From Capitella teleta (lineage: Eukaryota > Annelida > Polychaeta > Capitellidae): DNA of 64,000 nucleotides. The notes below the pieces were generated by a model that was given only the letters and a program-made list of their open reading frames with translations, made no database searches and was not told the DNA's origin. The position numbers and the translations under genes were made by a program. Within the stretch, counting starts at the first letter, position 1. Every line of letters starts with the position of its first letter. The stretch covers positions 30,250 through 94,249 of the forward strand of contig KB301402.1 of the NCBI GenBank assembly GCA_000328365.1, in the 5' to 3' direction. Of this stretch, positions 55,101-64,000 are shown in pieces.

Positions 55101-57888
55101 TTAGTTTACAGTGAACTTTCATTATAACAACACTTTGAAATAACCTTACAGAATGAAACACTTCTAGATAAAATAAATATTCATCCTCACCCATGCAAAG
55201 AGCGGAATAAGAATACGCAAATGTTCATATAAATTCAATAAATGGAACACAAATATATTGAATGAAAAGTCTGACTATATGTGTTATGAGATATAACACA
55301 TTTAAGATTTCATGATCTGAAAATAGGATTTAAAAATAGAGAAGAAAATTGAATGCCTCTTTTTAAGTTCCAGCCGACTGTACTTGGTACAAATTGAGAA
55401 AAAAAAAAATATATCTGTGTTGACAAAAAATGCCTTCGTGACCCTTTTTAGAATAATAATGTAAGAGGAAGCCTTTGATGTTGTGTTACATAATAAGCCT
55501 TAAAAGCTTAGAAGTCCGAGGGGGGGGAGGGGTAAAAATAAGAGAATTACATCCTAATCAGGTTATGTTGAAATGACCTCAATAAACAACAAATAGCAAA
55601 GATATTCAAGTTAAACTTATTTAAATCACTCTTTCACTGGTGATTACTTACTTATACATTGAAATAATTTAATGAGATATATGTAAATGAAGCTTGAGAG
55701 ACAAGATTGATTAAAAAAAAATGGGTGTGGCTGATATCAAAATATCCAACAAAAGAAATGATAAAAGGAACAATAAATTTTATGGTCTAATAAAATATGA
55801 ATGTTTTCAGAAGAAAAAAAAAAATATATAATTTACATACATCAAAATAGAAAATAAGAAAAAAAAGATGGAGAAGAGCTCTCACAAATAAAGTGAACAG
55901 ACTAAGATGAAAATTATAGCAGAGAAGGAGAAACTCAGAATAATGCAATCAGAAAATAAAAGACGCCTGACTGAGATTTAACACCAAGCCTTGAGTAAAG
56001 TTCAGTTTATGCATGTTTCGTGGTATTAATGAGGTGTTTCATGTGCATTCATGAGAATTCAGAAAGATTTACTGGAGATGAAATTACATCAAGCGTTATC
56101 ATGTGATATGATAGCACATAAAGTGCTGAGGGAGGCTCATAAATAGAAACTGTCTTTGAATGCTGAGCATTTCACATTGTCATAAAGGTCATCATGATAA
56201 AGAGTGGCAAACCTTGGCAACAGATGCCATGAAAAGGAAAATCACGACTTATGAGGTGGCTAATGATTTCGGATTCAGAATGATCTAAAACACGATATGC
56301 ACCACCAAAGTATATGTATTCAATTTTGCTTCAATTATTAAATTGTTCTGAACAAAGAAAAGCGTGCAAAGAAGCTCATCTTCTCAATCAGTTGGACACA
56401 CATGAATCATAAAAACAATGAATAATTTCACAGACCAGGCCCAATATACAAAAAAAATTGCATTAAACTGGAAATTATTGTAGAAACATTTAGGTTCATG
56501 AATGAACTATTGAAGATGGTTTTTAGAATAGATTACTAAAGTATTTTGACAATTCCCATATAGAAAAGAAAAATGAATTTGCAGGAGTGTCCTTTCAATG
56601 ACCATTGAGTGGACAAATGATTGAGCTGAGTGACCACAGGCCATGAGTCATCAATAAGCAAACACAATCGCTATGGGTGACTAATTATCAAACTGACCAC
56701 AGATTCTCACTCACCAATACTCCTCACAATATCTTGGAAATATAATCAACCCAAAGCAACATAAACTTTGTGAATCAGGACTCCAAGAGAACACCACCCC
56801 CCTCCTCCACCCCCTTCTCCCTTGCATGACAATTAAATATACAAAATAAATTAGATAACAGACTTGTTGCTAGGTGGTATCGAAAAATGGGATAGTAAAG
56901 GGAGGACTTTTACACAGAACCTGTACTAAGTACAAATATATTGAAGCATAACTTTAATACAAGGACTTAAAGTTGGGGTTTCAATCCAAATAACAGCAAG
57001 GGAATTTCCATAGTTTGAGGAGTGATCAAGGAAAGGAATCCAAACATCCTCAGGATTAATTATCAGATAAACTGAAAACTGATCTCGCTTCATGATTTCA
57101 GCAACACAAATTTGTTTGTTCTGTTCCTTGGTTCAATTAAAAAAAATATGAAGTCGTATGATTCAATAGAAACTTGCAAGAACAACTTCAAATTTCCTAA
57201 AGGGGATAATTTTATGATTTTCTTGAATGACTTACAAGTGACTGGTCAGCCGACCTACTGAGTGTCTAAGCAGGTAAATGAGACACTGACAATTTTCAGG
57301 TTGAGGAGATGAAGAGTGATCAATACAAATGATAGTCTTCACTCAGTTTCACTGGGCGACTGGCTTCACAAGTTCTCTCAATCTCTGAGCCTTCACCATC
57401 CACTCAATGAATCAATCATTCACTCACTCAATCATCACATAATGACATATCACTAATTCGGTCATTACTCATTCAGTCGTTGGCCTCAAATCAGAATAAT
57501 CTAACATGATGGTTAAGAACACCAAGGATTGATTCATAGTTGCAATTTAAATTGATATATCGCGGGTTTAATATTTGACCATCATTTACTTAGCTAAATA
57601 TCATCAGAAGTGGAAGAAAAAAATCCAACGAGAGACGATTGACAGCTGTCATTCGAGGAAATGAGACGAAAGAGGCAGAGATGACGAGAAATTGAAACTG
57701 ACCTGCGACAGGCGAAAGTCGTTTTAAAACGCAATACCGGGTCTTCCACTGAAATGAAATATATTTTTGTGAGCACAAATTATCCATTATGCTAAAAAAC
57801 AATATTAATTAATTATAAAAGCACGGCGTACCTTTCTACCATCGCGATATTTCAGGGTGCCTCCCAAAATGGCATTGCACTCTGCCAT
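44219..57888 (-). CDS. DOK7: DOK7-like PH-PTB adaptor with IRS-like YxxM tail
   Basis: Cytoplasmic adaptor for receptor tyrosine kinases; vertebrate DOK7 activates the kinase MuSK. Seven exons with matching phases: 57888-57832, 57748-57703, 48508-48278, 48078-47863, 47807-47703, 47648-45096, 45036-44219, giving 1,341 residues (human DOK7 has 504). Exons 1-3 are a PH domain (GGTLKYRDGRK, WKTRYCVLKRLSPVA, ISLYKD, ending LVAWEVTIRAHLG); exons 4-5 are a PTB domain (GPCKLYVHGQS, ASWDVQDLRRFG, GNFCFEVG, VYALQSSQGEEI). Wording and order follow DOK7 rather than IRS. The long tail, however, carries IRS-like tyrosines: YMNV (515), YLHM (607), YMHM (668), YLRM (720), YMNL (1216), NYAEIDL (1251), EYAIIDM (1276). 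YxxM sites bind the PI3-kinase p85 SH2 domains. Intron 2 is 9.2 kb. Confidence 0.9.
48259..48270 (+). repeat. ATCATAACGCAC word, single copy
   Basis: Exact copy in DOK7-like intron 3, eight bases from the end of exon 3 (its donor GTGAGT is at 48277-48272). Being this close to a donor site, it could affect splicing; that is speculation. Confidence 0.7.
48509..57702. other. DOK7-like intron 2 (9.2 kb)
   Basis: AT-rich. Holds poly-A/T tracts (near 50532-50550, 50790-50825, 52122-52152), an ATT/ATA-rich tract (50575-50630), a (TATAATAAAAT)-like stretch near 50995-51043 and three dispersed words at 52849-52921. No exon, RNA gene or clear transposon was recognised. A first intron of this size often holds enhancers, but none can be called from sequence alone. 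Confidence 0.5.
52849..52921. repeat. cluster of three ATCATAACGCAC-type words
   Basis: GTGCGTTATGAT (52849-52860, reverse), TCATAACGCAC (52879-52889) and ATCATAACGCAC (52910-52921) within 73 bases. The first is inverted with respect to the other two, so a hairpin is possible. Confidence 0.8.
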
Positions 57889-58140
57889 GTTTTGGCACCG
57901 ATTGTTTGAGTGCTTCGGGCTCCCGATAATCCAGCGCTCTGATTGGATATTGAATAAGAGAGGGAGCATAACTTGCCTTTAAAACAAAAACAAACGCCAG
58001 CATTGATAAATGTAATACTTAGCCTTAAATTTGTGCTCTGATGCTAGTACTTACTAGCATACACCGATGGACATGCATGATGTGATGAATATTATAGTTT
58101 TCGGACCGCTAAATGAGGAGCCAGAAAAAGAATTGCTCTT

Positions 58141-58210
58141 CCAAGAATCAGACCCATGACCCTCAGCAACTCAGCACACAAGACAAGTCTGCCAGATACC
58201 ACTGCACCAT
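58141..58210 (-). mobile_element. possible second tRNA-derived SINE head
   Basis: On the minus strand TGGTGCAGTGGTA (A-box-like) is followed about 55 bases later by GGGTCTGATTCTTGG (B-box-like), the spacing of a tRNA-derived pol III promoter. No body or tail was delimited. Confidence 0.4.
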
Positions 58211-58486
58211 ATATATATATTCAGGGGATATTCGCCATTATCATTGGGCCTTGGCCAATATCAATATAGTGAATACTGATGTAGGCCTATGGTTTTGATT
58301 TGATGAAATGTGCGTATAATTGTTAATTAAACATTCAGTTTGCAAAAATGTAAAAATTATCATTGATGTAAATTGCATGTGTTAATTAGTTGTTAATGAA
58401 CTCACACACTGTTTAGTTCTTTTATTTTTTGTTTACTATTTACTTATTGTGTTCTCAAAACTTCTCATATGGCATGAAACATGAAT

Positions 58487-58530
58487 CGGGAGTGGCTTTT
58501 ACAGCTCCACACAACCCATTTGTGGTGTTC
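58487..58530 (-). mobile_element. SINE fragment, copy 4
   Basis: Plus-strand TTTTACAGCTCCACACAACCC resembles the segment next to the tail of the 60.8 kb SINE. A very short remnant. Confidence 0.4.
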
Positions 58531-59759
58531 TCTTAATTATATTTACAACAAATAGTTCTATTTGTAATTTTGTGTCGATAATACATGTAATTTGCCTCAA
58601 TAATACAGTGAAACATCGACAAATCAGAATTGAAGAGACCATCAAAAATACTTTGATGAAGAGGGTGTTCAACGAATCAGGGGTTTCAAATTCTTTGGCT
58701 TTTGATCGGTTAACAGGTTAATAATGAAGTTTATATACTATAGACAGACTTATTAATTATTTCTTACCTACTTATTCATTTATGTTTGTTGTTTGTTGTT
58801 GTCACTTTTGTCATTTCACTTCAATACACCAAGATGTACACCATGTATCATCATTAATTTTTATTCAAAAGCTTGTCATGATAGCAAGAAATCATTATGA
58901 TGGAGAGTTGTTTACTTTCGCATTTGCTTCCCTTTATGAGTTGCACAACTGAGGAAAAGATCAACAACCATTTGGCTCCAATGCACCCTAATCTAGTCAC
59001 TTGATTCTCACACACACAAAACTCCAGTTACATCAGCCTCAGCCCCAGGTGTGTTACATCAATATAATAAGCAATTCCAAAGTCTGTTGGACTATAATAA
59101 TAATTATTTTAATGTGGAGAACTTTAATGTGGAGAACTGGCCCTTGCTTGTATTTGCAATGTCTTTACATCATTCAATGCTTTGTAAACCAAAGTGAGAC
59201 GAGAAGAGAGAATCGCTCACTCTCTGTTTCACACGAATGGTTGCGCCTCGTGACCACCCAAAAATGTCTAATACATGCTCCCTCCTCAACCCCCCCTAAA
59301 AAAAAAACACAGCACCAAACGACAAAACACAAAGAAACCACACAAACACTTTGGAACACAAAGTTACAAAAAAATATATAACAACCTATAATAGACGAGA
59401 AACCTTTGAAAGTTTGAAAGAAATAAAACAACAAAACAAAAACAATCATGTCAGGGAAACCCCATCACCTTCTTCCCAGCCTCTATTGCCCCAACCATGA
59501 GCAGATGATTCTGATGTAAATTTCTTTGGTGACTGATTCTACCAAGAGGTCGCATCTTGTATTCCGGAGCATCCACATTCGGGCTGGCCAACACCACATG
59601 CTCTGCCGGCTCCCATCTAAACTCCTCCTTGTGAGGGGTGATAAAGGCCAACTTTTTCCCTAACTCAACTTACCCAACTTCCAATGAGGCTCCTCGCTCT
59701 TTCTGAAAGACTGCTAGACTTTACTATTAGCACACACATTCGTCCCTTGAAGATCTGAA

Positions 59760-59817
59760 TCTCGAATACACCCCTGTGTCTCAAATATACTCCTGTGTTT
59801 CGAATTTATCCCTGTGT
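59760..59817. repeat. three imperfect 19-bp tandem repeats
   Basis: CTCGAATACACCCCTGTGT, CTCAAATATACTCCTGTGT and TTCGAATTTATCCCTGTGT follow one another without spacer. Confidence 0.7.
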
Positions 59818-60403
59818 CAATGGGTTTTTTATTGTGTTCCCAAGGACATATTTTTGATCTGTAGCTCAAAGTCGAGAACTTTGTTGAGCAAATTTCTCAG
59901 TTAGGTGGCTTCAAAGAGAGTGAGAGTTGAATGTTTACAAAGTATAACCATATCCCCCGCCCATAAAACAGTCGGTAGCCTTCATCTCTCCTCTGTTGTC
60001 AGCCGCGAGACACACAACCAGAGCTTCAGTTGGCTCTTAAATCAGTGGACTGTGGATCTCAACTTCGGCATTGTTGTGTGCATGTGATGATCTATGATGA
60101 TTAACCGACAAAAGACAGCGCTCACTTGCAGTTAGAGTTAAATATTTCTAGTCTCTCATCTATTGTGAGTTTTATGACAGGGTTAATATCTGATAACTTT
60201 AACTAATGGTGTTTGTTATGAAGCTTTGTGCTGGTGTTAATTGATTGTTGATAATGCAAGAGATTCCAAGGCTTTATGAGTGCTCTGTTTCACTTCATGC
60301 CATTACTCCATGGTCATGAATATTTGTGACGTTGGATGCATATTTGAAAAGTTTCAAACTAAAATCATGCCGATATATTCATAATTCATCATGCATATCG
60401 TCG

Positions 60404-60413
60404 ATCATAACGC
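60404..60413 (+). repeat. ATCATAACGC word, partial copy
   Basis: Ten bases of the dispersed word, outside any SINE body. Confidence 0.5.
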
Positions 60414-60808
60414 CAGATCATGGTTTGTTGATAATGGCCTCGATCTGTTCGTCAAAGTATCCCTGAGTCAAAGTATTTGAGCTACAGCCACGAACTTCGA
60501 CCTATCAAGGTTTTACTGTATAAATAATACAGCCCTAATGGCTATCCTCACAAGCATCAGAGCATAGTTATAATTATATTCCGTAGAATATGTTCACTAC
60601 ATGTAGAAAGCAGAAATAACAGACTGTAATCTACTATTTTAAAGATGTATGTATTGTGTGTCTATGATTATACTATAAACAAAAACAGTGCTGATAACCA
60701 ATTTTTCATGCTTGGCTTATCACTGTAACTCAAGTTTCATTCTAGAATCTGCCCCAGATTATCAACTGGATGTACTTCTACTTTGAATAATTGGAGCTGC
60801 CCCTACTA

Positions 60809-61150
60809 GTGAGTGAGTGAGTGAGTGATGGGGTTTTACGACTCCACCCAATCTGATCAAATGATATGAGCGTCAGAACAGAAGGCCCGAAACCAGGGTT
60901 TCCCCCTACTCTTATCGATAAATCCCAAGGGTTCTTTATCCTGCATACCACCAGTAGTACACAGCGCCCGGCCTTGTTACGCAGTTGGGCAGCACTGCAG
61001 AGTCACCGAAGAATTACAATTATAATGATTTACAATTATAATTCACAATCAAAACGCCCATGGCCTGATCAGGTCTCAAACCCGGGACCTCGACCTTCAG
61101 GGTCGGCATTGGATTGTAGTCAGTGGTTTAACCCACTGAGCTATCCGGGC
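60809..61150 (-). mobile_element. tRNA-derived SINE, copy 2 (full length)
   Basis: Minus strand: starts GCCCGGATAGCTCAGTGGGT with an A box (TAGCTCAGTGGGT, 61143-61131), then a B box GGTTTGAGACC (61082-61072), a body of about 230 bases and a (CACT)n tail. It is flanked by a 13-bp direct repeat with one mismatch: GCTGCCCCTACTA (60796-60808) and GCTGCTCCTACTA (61149-61161). This is a non-autonomous element transcribed by RNA polymerase III and moved by a LINE. It is the best-preserved of at least four copies. Confidence 0.85.
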
Positions 61151-62428
61151 TGCTCCTACTACAGCCAACAGAACAGGCTTCCTTATAAAGATTATGAACA
61201 TTGCCTATGATATGATTGATAACCCATTACATCAAAAATAGTTTTGGGTTGTGTACTGGCTAACAATAGGGATGCACAGAATTTGAGAATTGTTGAAGCC
61301 TAGAATAGAGTTCCAATAAGCTGCCTCTAGCCAGAACCGTACCAAAACACGGAGAAAGATGTCACATTCCCAAAACATTTTTAAGCTGATGTAGGGTCCT
61401 TTATCTTTATTCTACTGAGTCTATTTGGTTGGCTGTTGAGAGTATAGGGTGTTAGCAATTAGTAGTTAGTAATTAGTGTTTCATAGTTAAGGTTTATTAT
61501 GAACATGATGCTTCTTAGGTTATTGACTATACTATTGATTGATCATGGAAAGTGAGTGTGTACCAAAATGGCATATTAGGATTAGTGCTATTGTAACAAG
61601 AACAATAAAACTTGACAAATCGTATGTGTAAGAGACTGAGGGAGTAAATCAGATTTGTTTGGCAAGGGTGCAGTGAAGTGTGAGTGTGTGCGTTGAGTTG
61701 TTCTTACAAAAAGCGCCCTATTCTCTATCCCCAGAAAGCTGCAAACCCATCAAATGCATTGAAATTCCCAAGCGCTCAGGCCTAATACGATGTGCAGTAG
61801 GTGGAGAACAAGTGCTGAATAGTGCTAAATAAACAGCACATAAAATTAGAAAGCAACCCATTAATATGGCTGCAGAATTCGGATTTTGCTTTTCTAATGT
61901 TATTTTCACTTGAATATTATCAAATGTAGTGCCTAAAATGTATGGCCTTCTCATCTCTTTTGTAATTGGAGCTCAATTCGTAGGACCTATAACAATGTAT
62001 TGTAATGACTTTCTCTTACATTGAATCAATAACCAAGGAATCATTCTTCTTTTACCTTTGTGGCCACAAACTCCCACGAAAATGTTTTCTTGGAACCAGA
62101 AGTCCAGGAAATGCCCAAAACCTATGGGAAATGCCCCGGATTCTGGGAAGCCACTGTCAGAAGCTGGAACTCTACACATCCCTAAATAATACTATATACA
62201 TGTGTGCTCACCTTTAAAAACCACAAGTAAATGTGCAAGTTATCATAAAATAGGGAAAACTAATAGCCTAGATTTTTGCAGGCTGACAGTCACAGTCACT
62301 CCTACATCATTCCTCATGTCGCGTAAATGTCAATGAAAACAATTCGCCTTTCAGCTAACTTAAAAAAATAATTTGCTTTGCCTATTTATCGTGTTTGTCT
62401 TACTGTTTACACGTTGCATAATTATAAT

Positions 62429-62581
62429 GGGCCTGAAGTTTAAGATATTGCTCACTGTTTACTTTTGACACCAAAAATTGAGGCCAAAATTTTTTATATT
62501 GCTCATTGCTTACTTTCTTTGCATTAAATTGGGCCTAACGTTTAAGATATCGCTCACTGATTACTTTTTACACTTTTAATC
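62429..62581. repeat. three imperfect 51-bp tandem repeats
   Basis: Units start at 62429, 62480 and 62531, each with a GGCC-containing start, then TTTAAGATAT or similar, then GCTCACTGnTTACTTT. Confidence 0.7.
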
Positions 62582-63129
62582 TGGTTTATTTGGTAGTAAA
62601 CAGGTAAACTGGGTTATTGCAGTTTACAGTGTTTAACAGGCTTAGACTGAAATGAAGAAATGAACGATCCCTACTGCTGAATAAATGAATTGAACAAAAA
62701 TATTGCATTCAGAACACGAACACACATACTTGAATGCTTTAAAATTCATATTTATTAATATAAAAATAATTTAAAATTTTTATTTACCATATCAACACAA
62801 AATTAGCTATAGTTTATTTGTATACTTTTTTTTTCTCCGGAGCTAACGCACTTCTCTTATGTCTAGTTTCCGCTCCGACATTTTGATGAATGATTTCTGC
62901 ATTGTTAGTAAAGTTTTGGTAAGAATACAATTCATGGACAGTTATCAATATATTAATCCATCAATACAATCACATTTCCTTATGATGTTTGAATAATCAT
63001 TTGATTAATTGCACGGTTGGTGCATTATTGTTTTCGAGCATGTTTGTTCTATGACACTTTGGCCTGTGCTCACAGCTCAGTCAGCCTCAGTAGTCAGTGT
63101 GCAGTGTGCTCTTTAACTTCTTTTAGCCT

Positions 63130-64000
63130 TTCAGTTTCAAGTCTTTTCGATGTATATCAATGACCTCCCTTATGCTTAAACTTGCCCGACCCTCCTCTTC
63201 GCTGATGACATGAAAACTTTTAAAATAAACCCAGATCCCACCAAAAACGTCCTTCAATTTGACCTCAACCATAAACTGGCCTGGCATCTTCACTTTAATA
63301 GCTCCAAATGCAAATCCCTCCATCATCCATGCTGACAACACAAATCCCCACATGGAATATTTCATGAAGAACTTACGGAGCACTTGTCATATCAACCCGG
63401 ACCCCAAATCATGCAATTGGGGGGAGGGTACCGACATCGCTCTAAAATGGGCCCTATGAATCTTTAGGGGTATAGAGACAAAAATGGAACAACAATGAAT
63501 ACTGTGATGTTAGGTTTGTTTACACGTAGTAATACAACAATGGTGGATTATGTGTGATTCAAAGGGAGTTCAACATGAAAAAGGATATTATTTGGATATT
63601 AACAACTTCTCCTTGGATATCCGCGGTCAAAGTAAGGTTTATAAGATGCATATACAGTTATGAGTTACTTGTCTTGTCTTTCATCCTCACATTAGCTATG
63701 CTATATTATAAGCGTTTTTGGGGTCCGGGTTAATATGAAAAGTGTACCGAACTTACCAATTGATGACTCACTTAGTCTTATGGAAAAAGACCTGGGCATT
63801 GTCATTGACAACCAGTTGGAGTTCTGCCCCCACATCACCGCCATCTCGTCCAAAGCTTCTCGTACACCAGGTGTTTCCAGGCAAAACTTCATGCATCTGG
63901 ATTTCGACTGCTGCTCTATAAAACTAAAGTCTGGCCACTCCTCAAATATTCTTCCCCTGTATGGAGTCCCTCAAGCAAGAAAAATATCCAATTGAGAGCC
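63130..64000 (+). mobile_element. LINE fragment (CR1/Jockey-like reverse transcriptase), runs off the window
   Basis: First block (63149-63330) reads YINDLP, then LLFADDMKTFK (the FADD box is the polymerase catalytic motif), VLQFDLNHKLAWHLHFN and SSKCKSL. The second block (63770-64000) reads MEKDLGIVIDNQLEFCPHI, ISSKASRTPG and LYGVPQARK, the following part of the same domain. The two are about 300 bases farther apart than usual, so something may have inserted between 63.4 and 63.75 kb. Stops and frameshifts are present in the first block. Confidence 0.75.

Larger units (their letters stand above)
57889..63120. other. intergenic region upstream of the DOK7-like gene
   Basis: Apart from the SINE copies, the tandem repeats and one partial ATCATAACGC word, no exon was recognised. 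The promoter of the DOK7-like gene should lie just above 57.9 kb, but no TATA box is clear. Confidence 0.45.

Noticed and set aside
59451-59651. Minus-strand frame of 66 codons
   Set aside because: No domain recognised; could be part of an old repeat, but nothing supports a call.

Overview
The window is eukaryotic genomic DNA from a bilaterian animal, most likely a marine invertebrate. It has GT-AG introns, AT-rich noncoding DNA, short GC-richer exons, a tRNA-derived SINE, decayed CR1/Jockey-like LINEs and several non-autonomous DNA transposons. I cannot fix the phylum from sequence alone. No virus-derived element, CRISPR array or bacterial gene was recognised.

Layout. 0-2.4 kb: intergenic. 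2.5-4.5 kb (+): a secreted carboxylesterase/cholinesterase-like enzyme with a complete catalytic triad. 5.2-7.2 kb (-): a complete 12-exon alanine-glyoxylate/serine-pyruvate aminotransferase (AGXT) ending in the peroxisomal signal SHL; it converges on the esterase. 7.9-8.8 kb (-): an ER-bound oxygenase mpaB / DUF2236 protein. 8.9-12.2 kb: intergenic, with a long inverted repeat. 12.3-22.7 kb (-): a TCF20/RAI1-like chromatin protein of about 1,300 aa with an N-terminal SAM domain, AT-hook and C-terminal extended PHD finger. 24.5-27.4 kb (+): SPCS1, the signal peptidase complex subunit, complete in four exons, with its start in the opposite direction to the TCF20-like gene. 27.9-33 kb: mostly repeats (microsatellite, LINE, hAT-like element) plus one orphan exon. 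33.1-33.5 kb (-): a GNG13-like G-protein gamma subunit in two exons. 34.6 and 36.7-37.0 kb (-): orphan candidate exons, one behind a TATA box. 37-44 kb: repeats, a LINE tail, an assembly gap and a long TTA microsatellite. 44.2-57.9 kb (-): a 7-exon adaptor of about 1,340 aa with a DOK7-type PH-PTB head and an IRS-like tail rich in YxxM motifs, with a 9.2 kb second intron. 58-64 kb: SINE and LINE copies.

The genes are an ordinary mixture with no pathway in common: metabolism (AGXT, esterase, mpaB), secretion (SPCS1), signalling (gamma subunit, DOK7/IRS adaptor) and chromatin (TCF20-like).

The least explained signals are (1) a 12-mer, ATCATAACGCAC, with eight exact copies and several near copies scattered through introns and spacers, sometimes in clusters or hairpins; (2) a family of 58-71 bp elements with 11-bp terminal inverted repeats and 9-10 bp target duplications, four copies; and (3) the SAM-ePHD and DOK7-IRS protein architectures.
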